From a virus: a stretch of 64,000 nt of DNA. The notes beneath the pieces were generated by a model that ran no database searches, was not told where the DNA came from, and was given only the letters and a program-made list of their open reading frames with translations. Position numbers and translations under genes: made by a program. The stretch covers positions 120,600 to 184,599 of the IMG/VR virus record IMGVR_UViG_3300042545_001134; one strand, 5' to 3'. Below are positions 11,395 to 20,186 of the stretch, one piece after another (position 1 is the first letter of the stretch; each line of letters opens with the position of its first letter).

Positions 11395-11402
11395 ATAAAT
11401 AC
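11395..11402 (-). promoter_or_regulatory. TATTTAT motif upstream of giant fibre gene
   Basis: In gene sense it reads GTATTTAT and ends 24 bases before the ATG at 11370. It is one of about a dozen copies placed before structural-type genes in this window. A phage late promoter element is the proposed function, without experimental support. Confidence 0.5.
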
Positions 11403-11434
11403 TTCAAATGTCCGTTCTTTATCCCTTTGCTTGT

Positions 11435-11441
11435 TATTTAT
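11435..11441 (+). promoter_or_regulatory. TATTTAT motif upstream of GNAT gene
   Basis: TATTTAT on the plus strand, 25 bases before the ATG at 11467. It mirrors the copy serving the divergent fibre gene, which lies 24 bases before its own start. The matching spacing in a divergent gap supports an oriented regulatory element. Confidence 0.5.
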
Positions 11442-11466
11442 TCTTAGTAATCTATTATAAATATCG

Positions 11467-11943
11467 ATGGTCCCTTATAGTCTAAACATTCAAAACAGAA
11501 TTTATAGTGAAAATACACAATTAGTTGTGGAAGAAATACTAGAACCGAATCACTCGGATATCCAAAAAACAATTGACAATTTTAATTCCCAATACACATG
11601 GGATATGATGTTTACCATACAAGAAACCGAATTAAGAATGGATTATGGTGATAGACTGTTCTTATTTTATCTGAATGGTGAGGTTGTGGGACATACGTGG
11701 GTTTCAAAAAAACATCTTCCTGAACCACATATATACATATATAATGTGTTTGTGGATAAAACCAAACATAACAAAGAGTTATGTGATAGTACAACTTATG
11801 TTTGTATGGTGATGGATATATTATCTAAGGAAGGTTACACCGATGTTCACCTTTACGTGGATAAATGGCATAAAAAAGCCCAAACTTTTTTTACGAGAAT
11901 GGGCTTTAAAGAATCAAATTGGCTTACTCTCCAAGATGTTTAA
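11467..11943 (+). CDS. GNAT-like N-acetyltransferase
   Basis: A 158-residue protein. Residues ~55-80 (RLFLFYLNGEVVGHTWVSKK) and ~85-100 (IYIYNVFVDKTKHNKELCDS) resemble the central beta strands and the acetyl-CoA-binding turn of GNAT folds. The end (VHLYVDKWHKKAQTFFTRMG, FKE) matches the typical C-terminal pattern of a residue pair followed by a 'GFKE' strand. GNAT enzymes move an acetyl group from acetyl-CoA to an amine; the substrate is unknown. It is one of the few plus-strand genes here, is transcribed away from the giant fibre, and its last 20 bases overlap a convergent 49-aa ORF. Nearness to fibre and sugar genes makes amino-sugar acetylation possible but unproven. Family call moderate to good. 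Confidence 0.65.
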   Translation: MVPYSLNIQNRIYSENTQLVVEEILEPNHSDIQKTIDNFNSQYTWDMMFTIQETELRMDYGDRLFLFYLNGEVVGHTWVSKKHLPEPHIYIYNVFVDKTKHNKELCDSTTYVCMVMDILSKEGYTDVHLYVDKWHKKAQTFFTRMGFKESNWLTLQDV

Positions 11944-12073
11944 GTTTAATTGCATTAACAATTTGTGTCGTTAAATTCTTTAAAATTACCTTTTTAGGTT
12001 CTGAAACCTTTTTCAAGAACATTTTATATTCTTGAGCGGTATATAGTTTGTTTTTGTTTACTTCTGTACTCAT
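11924..12073 (-). CDS. Small hypothetical protein, 49 aa
   Basis: ATG at 12073, TAA at 11924-11926. The product begins MSTEVNKNKLYTAQEYKMFL and ends NAIKLKHLGE; it is Lys-rich with two probable helices and no membrane segment. It follows the 637-aa gene on the same strand after 18 bases and overlaps the convergent GNAT gene tail-to-tail by 20 bases. Codon use looks like its neighbours and it fills an otherwise empty gap, so it is probably real. Function unknown. Confidence 0.55.
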   Translation of the reverse strand: MSTEVNKNKLYTAQEYKMFLKKVSEPKKVILKNLTTQIVNAIKLKHLGE

Positions 12074-12091
12074 AGTTTTAATTTTTTAATT

Positions 12092-14005
12092 TTACGCTCC
12101 ATGTTCTTTTGTGTTACTCGTTTCACAAGTAAAAAATTCTCCCGGGCCTGAGGGGGGGTCGTATCTTAAAACATATTGTGGTGGATAGGAAGTTATTGAA
12201 CAATCAACTGGTCCAAATGTTTGAGTTGTCAACTCACCAGCACAACAAAAATAATCACAATAATTACACGTATAAGTTGGAAGGGGACCGCTGTATGGCA
12301 TTTGTCTTTCACAATCACTTCTGTTTGCCCCATAAAAATAAACGTACCATTGTGGGGTCATTGGGATACTCATTGGGTCATACCCTGGTGGAAATGGCTC
12401 ACATGGTTGAGTACAAGACCAACTACAATTCGGTTGGCCCCTTTCACCCCATTCAACCATCGGAGGTAAATCGTTACAATTACCACCAAAACCATTTCTT
12501 AAATTATTTTGATTAGGGGGGTTGGGTTGTGAAGGAAAGTTACCGTAAGATGGTTGATAAAAAGAAGCACAAACACCAGCGTTTGATTGTACTGACGCAA
12601 ATCTTGGTTGATTGTTTTCTTCTTCGACAACCATATAGTTATCTATATCTTCTATGTCGAGTGTCGATACATTTTGTTTTGTGAATTGGAATTTAATGTT
12701 CAAAATATTTTTTATAACAAAACTTTCTGTATCCATATCATATAAAACAACACCATCTCCAACCTCTAAGAATTGATATTTTTTATATTTTGTTATGCCA
12801 TTATTGTCCACCGCAATTGATGAGTTCGGTACGTCAGAAAAAATAATACCGTCTTCCAATTCAATTCTCCTAACCCAAATCAATACATTTTCATATTTTG
12901 AAATGTTTTTAACTTTTGAAAAACCTATCGTTGAACCTGTTAAAACATTTTCAGTTGTTGCCGACCATGATGTGGTAACACCGGTCAATGGTAACTCATA
13001 CAAATTTGCTGATTTAACATCGTCATCAATTTGTATGGTTGTTCCATTAACAAATGTACCGTCAGATTTTAAAATAAAACTATTATCATCTAAGTGATAT
13101 AAAACATTATATATAAGTGAGTTTTGGTGTTTTTGTAAATAAACAGGTCTTTCCCAATATTGTATCTCGTTGTTATCGTCGTAATCTACTGAAACTGATA
13201 ATGGGCAAGGGTTTGTTTGTTCAAATGGTTGGAATAGGTTTAAAATACTAAGAGTATCGCCATATAAAACATCGATGGTTCTATATGTTACCTGTTTACC
13301 TAAAACCAAATTATCCGTGTTAACGATATATTCTTGTAATAGTGTATTTTCAGGTAAATTAGTTTTTAAAGTTTCTAGTTCTTCAATTGTGTCTATTTTA
13401 AAAACTTTTGGGTATATCCCATAATTTGTTGTTGGGTATCTTTCCTTTATAATAAAATTAGGATGAACCCCATTGTCTCGAATATCACTACCGATGGTGT
13501 CAAACCCCAGTGTCCCATTTATAAAATATGTTTTAGGTATTGAAGTTGACTCCGTATCGTACATTAATTTTAAAAACTCAAAGTTGTCCTTTGCGTATGT
13601 TGAATCAACTAACGCGGTTGTATCATAAACCTGTCTTAAAATTAATTCATTTGGGGAGTTTTCAATATATGGAACAGTGATTGCCCTTGGGGATATGACC
13701 TCAATGTGTAATGAAATTCCCTTATCAGCACATTTATCAAATAAAAAATCTTGAAATGTATATAATGTACCGTAATTAACGTTATTGTTTTCATCCAAAT
13801 CACCATACTGACCCGGTAATTCTTTATTTAGAAGGTAGGTAATTTTTGTTATCTCATTGTCAATCAAAAAATTATCAAACGCAACCTCATTAATGTATTC
13901 TCTACAATCAGAAAAAACAAATCCAACGTTGGTATTAATTTCAAGTATTTTGAAACTACCGTCCGTATCCTGTATGTAATCAGTTCCTACTAAAACTCCT
14001 CTCAT
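12092..14005 (-). CDS. 637-aa protein with ATP-grasp-like N-terminal half and Cys-rich tail
   Basis: Residues ~1-270 show ATP-grasp-like features: an acidic metal-site-like LEINTN near residue 20, then PNFIIKERYPTTNYG, KVFKIDTIEELETLK and LLQEYIV, which resemble the lysine-bearing strand, the 'eel' helix and the Q-E-Y adenine-contact strand. The order appears permuted, since the EIN motif comes first. Residues ~300-500 are beta-rich (YQFLEVGDGVVLYDMDTESF). Residues ~510-637 are Pro/Cys-rich with many Cys pairs (CSWSCTQPC, CNYCDYFCC), which suggests metal binding or disulfides. Its start shares one base with the stop of the 92-aa gene (TAATG), so the two are probably translationally coupled. 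ATP-grasp enzymes ligate carboxylates to amines or thiols. It could also be a virion protein. The middle was considered as a Hint/intein-like region but lacks clear splice residues. Confidence 0.45.
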   Translation of the reverse strand: MRGVLVGTDYIQDTDGSFKILEINTNVGFVFSDCREYINEVAFDNFLIDNEITKITYLLNKELPGQYGDLDENNNVNYGTLYTFQDFLFDKCADKGISLHIEVISPRAITVPYIENSPNELILRQVYDTTALVDSTYAKDNFEFLKLMYDTESTSIPKTYFINGTLGFDTIGSDIRDNGVHPNFIIKERYPTTNYGIYPKVFKIDTIEELETLKTNLPENTLLQEYIVNTDNLVLGKQVTYRTIDVLYGDTLSILNLFQPFEQTNPCPLSVSVDYDDNNEIQYWERPVYLQKHQNSLIYNVLYHLDDNSFILKSDGTFVNGTTIQIDDDVKSANLYELPLTGVTTSWSATTENVLTGSTIGFSKVKNISKYENVLIWVRRIELEDGIIFSDVPNSSIAVDNNGITKYKKYQFLEVGDGVVLYDMDTESFVIKNILNIKFQFTKQNVSTLDIEDIDNYMVVEEENNQPRFASVQSNAGVCASFYQPSYGNFPSQPNPPNQNNLRNGFGGNCNDLPPMVEWGERGQPNCSWSCTQPCEPFPPGYDPMSIPMTPQWYVYFYGANRSDCERQMPYSGPLPTYTCNYCDYFCCAGELTTQTFGPVDCSITSYPPQYVLRYDPPSGPGEFFTCETSNTKEHGA

Positions 14006-14283
14006 TATATTAATGTAGTATTTTTCTTTGTTGGTAGGTATTTTTCATCAACCTCACCCCATTTTGCCAATGGACATGAATTGTGAATCATACTGAATAC
14101 CTTTTTATTAATCGGACATCCACATTCTCCACAGTACGCGGCCCAATCCTGATTTATGTTTAATCTTCTATTTAATGATGGACATTCCGCACAAATCGCA
14201 ATCCTCTCTTTGGACATATTTCGTTGAATGTCTGTTGGGTTGAATGAACTCAACCACGAATTAAAAATGTCTTTTAAGTCCAT
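14005..14283 (-). CDS. Cys-rich putative zinc-binding protein, 92 aa
   Basis: The protein has the spaced motif C-A-E-C-P ... C-G-E-C-G-C-P ... C-P-L-A-K-W, seven cysteines likely to hold one or two zinc ions. Small proteins with this C-x2-CP ... CP-x-x-KW pattern occur in many phages and near surface-glycan genes; I recall them as uncharacterised (DUF6171-like). The N-terminus (MDLKDIFNSWLSSFNP) is an amphipathic helix. It lies between the 637-aa gene (TAATG coupling) and the carbamoyltransferase unit. It may be a small adaptor or nucleic-acid-binding protein; no enzymatic signature is visible. Confidence 0.6.
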   Translation of the reverse strand: MDLKDIFNSWLSSFNPTDIQRNMSKERIAICAECPSLNRRLNINQDWAAYCGECGCPINKKVFSMIHNSCPLAKWGEVDEKYLPTKKNTTLI

Positions 14284-14308
14284 ATATGTAAATATCTTTT
14301 GATTAGAA

Positions 14309-14316
14309 TATAAATA
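14309..14316 (-). promoter_or_regulatory. TATTTAT motif before the 92-aa Cys-rich gene
   Basis: Gene-sense TATTTATA, ending 25 bases before the ATG at 14283. It is a member of the recurring set of putative phage promoter elements. Confidence 0.4.
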
Positions 14317-14323
14317 AAAAAAA

Positions 14324-14437
14324 CTAATGATTGTAGGTAAAAGGGTCTCTTTTCTTTAATTCCCTTAGTTTTTCCCTGAATTTCTTCTTCCGTTTATAGT
14401 CTAACCAAATTCCTTTAATCCACTGTATTATTTTCAT
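14324..14437 (-). CDS. Basic microprotein (37 aa) linked to carbamoyltransferase
   Basis: ATG 14437 to TAG 14324. The product begins MKIIQWIKGIWLDYKRKKKF and ends KKRDPFTYNH. It has an N-terminal hydrophobic/aromatic helix followed by a strongly basic helix. Its ATG overlaps the stop of the carbamoyltransferase gene (ATGA), a tight translational coupling. Tiny proteins with a similar basic helix and 'DPF-Y' ending sit beside NodU/CmcH-type carbamoyltransferases in several surface-polysaccharide loci, as I recall, so a partner or membrane-tether role is possible. Coding status is supported by the coupling and conserved layout, not by length. Confidence 0.6.
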   Translation of the reverse strand: MKIIQWIKGIWLDYKRKKKFREKLRELKKRDPFTYNH

Positions 14438-16104
14438 TTTTTTGTTATTATGTAGTTATTAATCACCAATATATCTATTTCGGTATCCAAAAATGTCTCT
14501 ACCGCATCTTGTGGGGTGAGTACCATAGTTTTATCTTTAATATTAAAAGATGTGTTAAGTAATATTGGATACCCTGTTATGATTTCAAACTTTTTTAATA
14601 GGTGGTATATGTCATTGTACGGTATAACGGATTGAATTCTTGCCGTCCCATCTACATGAACCACCGCCGGTAGTTTATCGATATATTTTTCTTCCACCTC
14701 TACCACTTGGTTCATATAGGGAATGAAATCACCACTTTTAAAGTATTTCTTTTGTGATTCAAACAATACCATTGGGGCAAAGGGTCTAAACCCTTCTCTT
14801 TTTTTGATTACTTTGTTGATTCTATCCTTCATATTAGGTGAAGTCGGGTTCGCCAATATTGACCTATGACCTAACGCTCTAGAACCAAATTCAATCTTAC
14901 CTTGAAACCACCCAACTATCTTGTTTCTTTTTAATTCCATCGCAATTTTATCATGAACTGATGTAATCGTTTCATATCTTTTATAAGTTATCCCATTTGT
15001 GTTTTTTAACACGTCAAGAATTTCCTCATTTGAGTATGATGGACCTAAAAAAGGATTCGTGTGAACCCTAACGGGTGTTTTCTTTTGATGAAAGTAATTT
15101 AAACATGCACCAATACAAGAACCCGCGTCAGATGGTGCTGGTGGGACCCACACGTTTTTAAAGTCAGTATTTTCTTTTATTTTCCCATTTGCGGTTCCGT
15201 TGTATGCGCATCCACCGGCCAATGCAAGATTTTTTGAATCACTGAATAAGTGAACATCCTTTAAAATCTCAAATAATACGTGTTCATACTTTTCTTGAAC
15301 GGATGCTGCAATGTTTTTATGTTCCTGTGTTATATCTTCTTCGGGTAATCTATTTTCAACACCCATTAATTCAATCAAATCTTCGTTGAACATTAGGTCA
15401 TCTCTATCCCATGTGAAATAAATCATATTTGTTTTTAACGACACACAATTGTGTATCACCAACTTATCAATCTTATCTCTATATGGTTCGGGGTCCCCGT
15501 AAGATGCAAGTCCCATCATTTTATATTCACCTTCGTTTGGTTTAAATCCAAGGAACGATGTCATTGCAGAATAGAATAAACCAATTGAATGTGGGTAAAC
15601 CGCCAGTGGTATAATCTTAAATGAATCTTTATTCACATATGCGGCCGATAATGTTTCCTTCTCACCAACACCGTCTACCGATAAGACAACACAATCTTTA
15701 AATGGTGATGTGTAATATGAATAATATAAATGTGAATCGTGATGTTTTGAGTAGAAGATATTGTCTGATAACTTTCTCAACTCTCTTTCTAATGACCAAT
15801 AATTGTATTTGGTTCTTATTAGGGTTTTGGCAACATATATTGGACGCTCAATAAAATTTCTGAAGAATGTATTTTTAACTCTCTCAAGTTTAATTTTTGG
15901 GTCTTCATAATAACAAATCATTTCAACATCTTTCTTTTTGATGTTATATTTTTTGTAGATGTATTGTAACGTATTAACTGGAAATCTATAATCATGTTTT
16001 ACCCCTGTGAATTTTTCTTCTTCACATGCAAAAACCAACTCCCCATTTTTGAACAAACAGACAGATGAGTCATGATAATATGATGATATACCAATTACGT
16101 ACAT
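14434..16104 (-). CDS. NodU/CmcH-family carbamoyltransferase
   Basis: A 556-residue protein of full family length. The N-terminal Kae1-like domain begins MYVIGISSYYHDSSVCLF, with a further H-H-D-S-H site (KHHDSHLYYSYY) and SVDGVGE. The C-terminal domain carries the hallmark G-x-x-E-F-G-S-R-A-L-G-H-R-S-I-L segment. These enzymes move the carbamoyl group of carbamoyl phosphate, through carbamoyl-adenylate, to a hydroxyl of a sugar or natural product. It sits in a row of sugar-active genes; TAATG joins it to the dehydrogenase upstream and ATGA joins it to the 37-aa microprotein. O-carbamoylation of a glycan made by this cassette is the likely role. Family assignment is very secure; the acceptor is unknown. 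Confidence 0.93.
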   Translation of the reverse strand: MYVIGISSYYHDSSVCLFKNGELVFACEEEKFTGVKHDYRFPVNTLQYIYKKYNIKKKDVEMICYYEDPKIKLERVKNTFFRNFIERPIYVAKTLIRTKYNYWSLERELRKLSDNIFYSKHHDSHLYYSYYTSPFKDCVVLSVDGVGEKETLSAAYVNKDSFKIIPLAVYPHSIGLFYSAMTSFLGFKPNEGEYKMMGLASYGDPEPYRDKIDKLVIHNCVSLKTNMIYFTWDRDDLMFNEDLIELMGVENRLPEEDITQEHKNIAASVQEKYEHVLFEILKDVHLFSDSKNLALAGGCAYNGTANGKIKENTDFKNVWVPPAPSDAGSCIGACLNYFHQKKTPVRVHTNPFLGPSYSNEEILDVLKNTNGITYKRYETITSVHDKIAMELKRNKIVGWFQGKIEFGSRALGHRSILANPTSPNMKDRINKVIKKREGFRPFAPMVLFESQKKYFKSGDFIPYMNQVVEVEEKYIDKLPAVVHVDGTARIQSVIPYNDIYHLLKKFEIITGYPILLNTSFNIKDKTMVLTPQDAVETFLDTEIDILVINNYIITKK

Positions 16105-17243
16105 TATTTAATTCTTTTACCGTAGTAGATTGTATCTTTATGTACTCTTTCTCTCCATGGGTCTAAAACAATACTACCCATTGGAAATTCTGTTCCATTA
16201 AAAACATTTCTATGTCCTAATAAATAAATAGCGGGTTTGTTAATAGTGTCATATTCAACTTCCATAATAAAACTACCAATAAGTAATGAATATGAACCAT
16301 CAATATATTCAACACCGGGTTTGTAACTCTTACCCATAATAACCACAGGTAAAGAATGTTCAACAGAAAGGTCAATTAATCTATTTGCCATGTTCTTTGC
16401 CTGTATTTCTCTCGACAACATAATTGAATCAAAAAGGTCATAACCTAAATCTAATTCTTTTGCCATGTATCTTAATGCAATATTGTCGCGAGGGTGACAC
16501 GAACCTCCATCACCTAATCCCGCCTTCATATACGCGGGACCCGTAATGCGGTAGGTACTTCTTTCCAACGCACCCGTTACAATATCGGTATCCATATTAC
16601 CATTCTTTTCCGCAACATCCTGAATCATATTGACCAATGAAATCTTTGCGGATATGAATGTATTATAAAATATTTTAATTGCCTCAGCATCATCCCACGT
16701 ACCAATTTCATAACGAGTCCACGGTGTGATGAGTGTTTCGTAAAAATCTCTCAGTATTTTCGCATCGGTTGTTTCTGAACCATCCTCAGTCCCAATGATA
16801 ACCATTTCAGGATTTACCATATCGTTTTTTACGGTACCCATGGCAATAAGATATGGGTTGTAAATGAATCGATAATTCTTAACAAGTGGAATGAACTCTC
16901 TACGAGTTGTTCCCGGTAGAACTGTTGAAATTAAAACAACCAATTGTTCTTTGGTTGTGTAATCGTTTATTTCATCTAAGATGTTCTTTACTGTCGTGTA
17001 ATCAAAATCCTTTGGGGTTAGATGTGATGTTGGGTGGCTACCATCATATAATGGGTCATGGGGTGTGGGTACCGCAATAAAGATTAAATCTTTACCGTTA
17101 CACACTTCTTTTATGGTTGATACCATTTTAAAATTAGTGGGAGTCACTTCTCTAACATCGTAACCCTCAACAAAGTGTTTCTCCGCCATTACTTCCCCCA
17201 CATCTTTTCCGAGTTTTCCAACTCCGATAAATCCTATTTTCAT
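16104..17243 (-). CDS. UDP-glucose/GDP-mannose dehydrogenase family protein
   Basis: A 379-residue protein with an N-terminal Rossmann motif (IGFIGVGKLG), a central helical dimerisation region (NTFISAKISLVNMIQDVAEK) and the catalytic motif GLGDGGSCHPRDN containing the nucleophilic Cys. Family members oxidise the C6 hydroxyl of an NDP-hexose to a uronic acid with two NAD+. At 379 residues it is slightly shorter than typical enzymes (~390-450). It overlaps the SGNH gene by 4 bases (ATGA). It would supply an uronic-acid sugar for the transferases encoded nearby. Family is secure; the exact sugar cannot be told. Confidence 0.88.
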   Translation of the reverse strand: MKIGFIGVGKLGKDVGEVMAEKHFVEGYDVREVTPTNFKMVSTIKEVCNGKDLIFIAVPTPHDPLYDGSHPTSHLTPKDFDYTTVKNILDEINDYTTKEQLVVLISTVLPGTTRREFIPLVKNYRFIYNPYLIAMGTVKNDMVNPEMVIIGTEDGSETTDAKILRDFYETLITPWTRYEIGTWDDAEAIKIFYNTFISAKISLVNMIQDVAEKNGNMDTDIVTGALERSTYRITGPAYMKAGLGDGGSCHPRDNIALRYMAKELDLGYDLFDSIMLSREIQAKNMANRLIDLSVEHSLPVVIMGKSYKPGVEYIDGSYSLLIGSFIMEVEYDTINKPAIYLLGHRNVFNGTEFPMGSIVLDPWRERVHKDTIYYGKRIK

Positions 17244-17971
17244 AATACGTTATTTTTTAAATACGGAACAATTACTTCTTCCGAAAACTTTTTATGTCCA
17301 AACTCAGTTGGGTGTATACCTCTATGTTCATAACCAACATGTCCATCAAATCCTAATTCGTTGTAGTTCTCTTTAACCCATTCATGACAACCACTCACGG
17401 GGAGGAACTTACTAAAATCAACCATATCAAATAGATATTTTACTTCGGGATGTGATATCAAAGTGTCTGCGCCATTTGCATGGAAAATATCCAAATATGA
17501 TGACATAAAATATTTGATACCTTTACGTTCCAAATACCATTGCACCATTAATATATTTTGCATGGTCATTAACATTGAACCAACATATGTATGTAGATTT
17601 TCGTACCAAATCTTTGCTTGGGGTATGTCCCACATATAGTTAGTTATAACCCAATTTTTTCTACCGTCAACAACATTAGTTGGGTTTTCAATCCATCCAT
17701 TAATGTTTGATATTCTTTTTGAATCTTCAGTGTAAAAATCGTGTCGGTCAATACCACTCCACATGACACCAACAATAATGTCTTCAGGTTTGTGTGTCTC
17801 TAATAATTTATCTACTTGGTATATTACTTTTTTAGAAATTAATCCGTTACCCTGTGATGCCATCCCAACATTAACCAAATTGTAATCCATTTCATTACAT
17901 ACAAATGTTGGCCAATTCCATGGTTCAAATGTGAAACTACATCCACTGGCAATTAGTGTTTTCTTATTCAT
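17240..17971 (-). CDS. SGNH/GDSL-hydrolase-like protein A
   Basis: A 243-residue protein. Block I is IASGCSFTF with a Ser in the nucleophile position, block II-like glycine is in VNVGMASQGN, block III-like is GVMWSGIDRHD, and the C-terminal HPTEFGH holds a candidate catalytic His. These blocks fit the SGNH fold, whose members are esterases or acyl-sugar hydrolases or transferases. It is adjacent to a second SGNH protein (TAATG) and overlaps the dehydrogenase by 4 bases. Possible role: removal or transfer of acyl groups on the glycan. Similar proteins are frequent in marine phage sugar cassettes. Confidence 0.7.
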   Translation of the reverse strand: MNKKTLIASGCSFTFEPWNWPTFVCNEMDYNLVNVGMASQGNGLISKKVIYQVDKLLETHKPEDIIVGVMWSGIDRHDFYTEDSKRISNINGWIENPTNVVDGRKNWVITNYMWDIPQAKIWYENLHTYVGSMLMTMQNILMVQWYLERKGIKYFMSSYLDIFHANGADTLISHPEVKYLFDMVDFSKFLPVSGCHEWVKENYNELGFDGHVGYEHRGIHPTEFGHKKFSEEVIVPYLKNNVL

Positions 17972-18759
17972 TATATTAATTTTTTATTTATGTGTTCAAA
18001 CCAATTGTTTGATAATTGTTCCTGATACTCTAATGTGGTGTGGAATCTATATTTAATTGATGGGTCACTTCCCCGATATGTCCACGGGTTTAGTTTAGAA
18101 TCTAACATTATCATTCTATCACCAAAAAATTCAAACTCATTTGAATATAGATTTGTGTTTATACAATAGAATTCAATTCCGTTATCTAACAACTTTCTTA
18201 ACCCATTGGCAACAATCCAAGAGTCCTGTTGTGCTTTCCAATTGAAGTCGTAGAATCTATCAAACCATTCTTCTAAAATTCTAACCTCAGATTTGTTAAG
18301 TGTCTCCTTAGATTGGTTACCCCAAAAAAAGTTATTTAATGTTTCACTAATCATCTTAGGTGTTATCACTCCGAATCCCCCATGTTCCGAACTCTTATCG
18401 GGAAACCCAACATAATCTATGTTATATAGTCCATTGTTTGGTTCGTACATATTTGTTTTAAATTCCTCTTTAAATTTATCAAAATAATCTTCAGTCGTTA
18501 AGTCGTATATTGGGTATTCAAATCTATCTGGTGAGGTTAGACCAATAATCACCAAATCGGGTTTGTGTTTTATAATCTCATCGATTTGTAAACGAATAGT
18601 TTGATTACTACATCCACCTCGAGCATAGGTTACGACATTCCACCCAAGTTTTTCTCCCAGTAACTCAGTAAAATGTTTACCGTAACCATTATCTAAATCA
18701 TTTTCATTAAATGAAATTGCAGACATAAAACTATCACCACAAACACCTAAAGTTTTCAT
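17971..18759 (-). CDS. SGNH/GDSL-hydrolase-like protein B
   Basis: A 262-residue protein beginning MKTLGVCGDSFMSA, a clear GDS block I with Ser nucleophile. Block II-like VTYARGGCSNQTI has the oxyanion-hole Gly and Asn, and PDLVIIGLTSPDRFE resembles block III. A terminal D-x-x-H is less clear; FHTTLEYQEQ near the end may hold the His. Its start overlaps the upstream glycosyltransferase-like gene by 4 bases. It and the next gene are a tandem, diverged pair of the same fold. Confidence 0.7.
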   Translation of the reverse strand: MKTLGVCGDSFMSAISFNENDLDNGYGKHFTELLGEKLGWNVVTYARGGCSNQTIRLQIDEIIKHKPDLVIIGLTSPDRFEYPIYDLTTEDYFDKFKEEFKTNMYEPNNGLYNIDYVGFPDKSSEHGGFGVITPKMISETLNNFFWGNQSKETLNKSEVRILEEWFDRFYDFNWKAQQDSWIVANGLRKLLDNGIEFYCINTNLYSNEFEFFGDRMIMLDSKLNPWTYRGSDPSIKYRFHTTLEYQEQLSNNWFEHINKKLI

Positions 18760-20186
18760 ATTAATCTATTTGATATCTTTTTGTTTTCAAGTACTGTGAA
18801 AAGTTTAATAACCTCATGATTACTAATCATATTATTAAAATTATGAATTAATACTTCTTCCATTTCTTGGGTTACCTGATAACATTTATCCATATCCCAC
18901 GATGCAATTTCCTCCATTACACTGGTAATCATGTCCATTCTTTTCGTATAATTGGTCTCATTGTCATAACTTTCATCCCACCATTTGTCAAATGTTTTGA
19001 ACCCCAACTCTTTTAATTTTTTAATTGAGTATGGGTTACCAACAATAATGAATGGTTGACACGTATACATTGGTTTGTATGTCTTTTCAGAATAAAATAT
19101 TGAACCTTCATCAATTAGAGATTCTGTAACCACATTTACAAAAGTGGTACTATGCGCTCCTTTACTCAAATTGGCCGCTTTGTTATTTTCTAAATCATTT
19201 TCATCGTACACGTAATGTTTTGATGAATCGTATGTGTTATAAAAATCTAATAGTCTTTTCTTTGAATGAACATAATACTCGCCTAAAGTTGCATTTAATA
19301 TGTTAAAAAATTCATGGTGGAACTTATTTTGTGAAGCACCTAAAGATTTAATTGATTTACCTATTAATTTTTCATTTGAAGATAATTCAGCAAACATAAC
19401 CAGTCTATGTGGTTTAGTAACCCTATTAAAAGATAAAAAATGAAATTCTTTTTTAGTGGTTTTATTATTTTGTAAATACCAATTAAAGTTTTCTCTCATT
19501 TTTTCTTTTGTTTCATCCATTAAAATTCTACCACCGTCATGAAACCAAAGACTGTGTTGAAAATATGAGTATGGGTGTATAGTAAAATTGTCTCGGATTA
19601 ACCCGTCATTAAGTAATTTTGAATATCTATTAGTAGTCAAGAAATTAGACGTGATAACGATTACATCATCTTTATTGAAATCATATTTAGTTGATAAATT
19701 TGAAACCCATACATAATCGTTCATATTTTGTCCAAAAAATCCCTCTGTTGCCTGTATAATACACAATCTTGCTCTTTTATTTTTAATACATTCAACTAAT
19801 TTATCATCTAAATCTATTGTTGGGTATTTTAAAAATAAGTCATTGTTATATAACACAATTGGGTAAACAAAACTTTTATCGGTTTCGTATATTTCATCTA
19901 AAGAAAATACTTTAAAATTACCATATGTGTTATCCAGTAAACCTTCAAAATTTTGACTATAAAATTTACACAAATACATCCTTAACTCATTAGAATCTTC
20001 GGACTTTAATCTATATGGAAATTTAATACCAAGTTCCTCCTCAATTTCATGTATTTTATCAAATTTAGCGGTGTGCCATGGGTGGATATCGTACTTCGCA
20101 ACATTTGAGTTGGGGTATAGAATTCTATTGTCTTCCGTATAAACCAAAATTTCGGAATATGCGACATTTATCTCAATATCTTTCAT
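18756..20186 (-). CDS. Glycosyltransferase-like protein (fucosyltransferase-like C-terminus)
   Basis: A 476-residue protein. The C-terminal third contains SIFYSEKTYKPMYTCQPFII followed by VGNPYSIKKLKELGFKTFDK. This resembles the 'F-x-E-K-x-x-x-P...G-x-P-I-x-x-G' nucleotide-sugar-binding segment of GT10-type fucosyltransferases and many phage proteins of unknown acceptor. The N-terminal part is less conserved, with FHFLSFNRVTKPHRL near the middle, a segment often seen in the same phage family. Junctions: TAATG with the radical SAM gene upstream and a 4-base overlap with SGNH B. Transfer of a sugar to a glycan or protein acceptor is the likely role. Confidence 0.6.
   Translation of the reverse strand: MKDIEINVAYSEILVYTEDNRILYPNSNVAKYDIHPWHTAKFDKIHEIEEELGIKFPYRLKSEDSNELRMYLCKFYSQNFEGLLDNTYGNFKVFSLDEIYETDKSFVYPIVLYNNDLFLKYPTIDLDDKLVECIKNKRARLCIIQATEGFFGQNMNDYVWVSNLSTKYDFNKDDVIVITSNFLTTNRYSKLLNDGLIRDNFTIHPYSYFQHSLWFHDGGRILMDETKEKMRENFNWYLQNNKTTKKEFHFLSFNRVTKPHRLVMFAELSSNEKLIGKSIKSLGASQNKFHHEFFNILNATLGEYYVHSKKRLLDFYNTYDSSKHYVYDENDLENNKAANLSKGAHSTTFVNVVTESLIDEGSIFYSEKTYKPMYTCQPFIIVGNPYSIKKLKELGFKTFDKWWDESYDNETNYTKRMDMITSVMEEIASWDMDKCYQVTQEMEEVLIHNFNNMISNHEVIKLFTVLENKKISNRLI

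Noticed and set aside
11456-11463. TATAAATA before the GNAT gene as a T4-type late promoter
   Set aside because: Only 3 bases before the ATG. At most other sites TATAAATA is on the strand opposite to the gene, so the gene-sense TATTTAT reading fits better.
12500-13050. Intein or Hint domain in the 637-aa protein
   Set aside because: No N-terminal Cys splice block or C-terminal HN-C/S/T splice junction could be placed.
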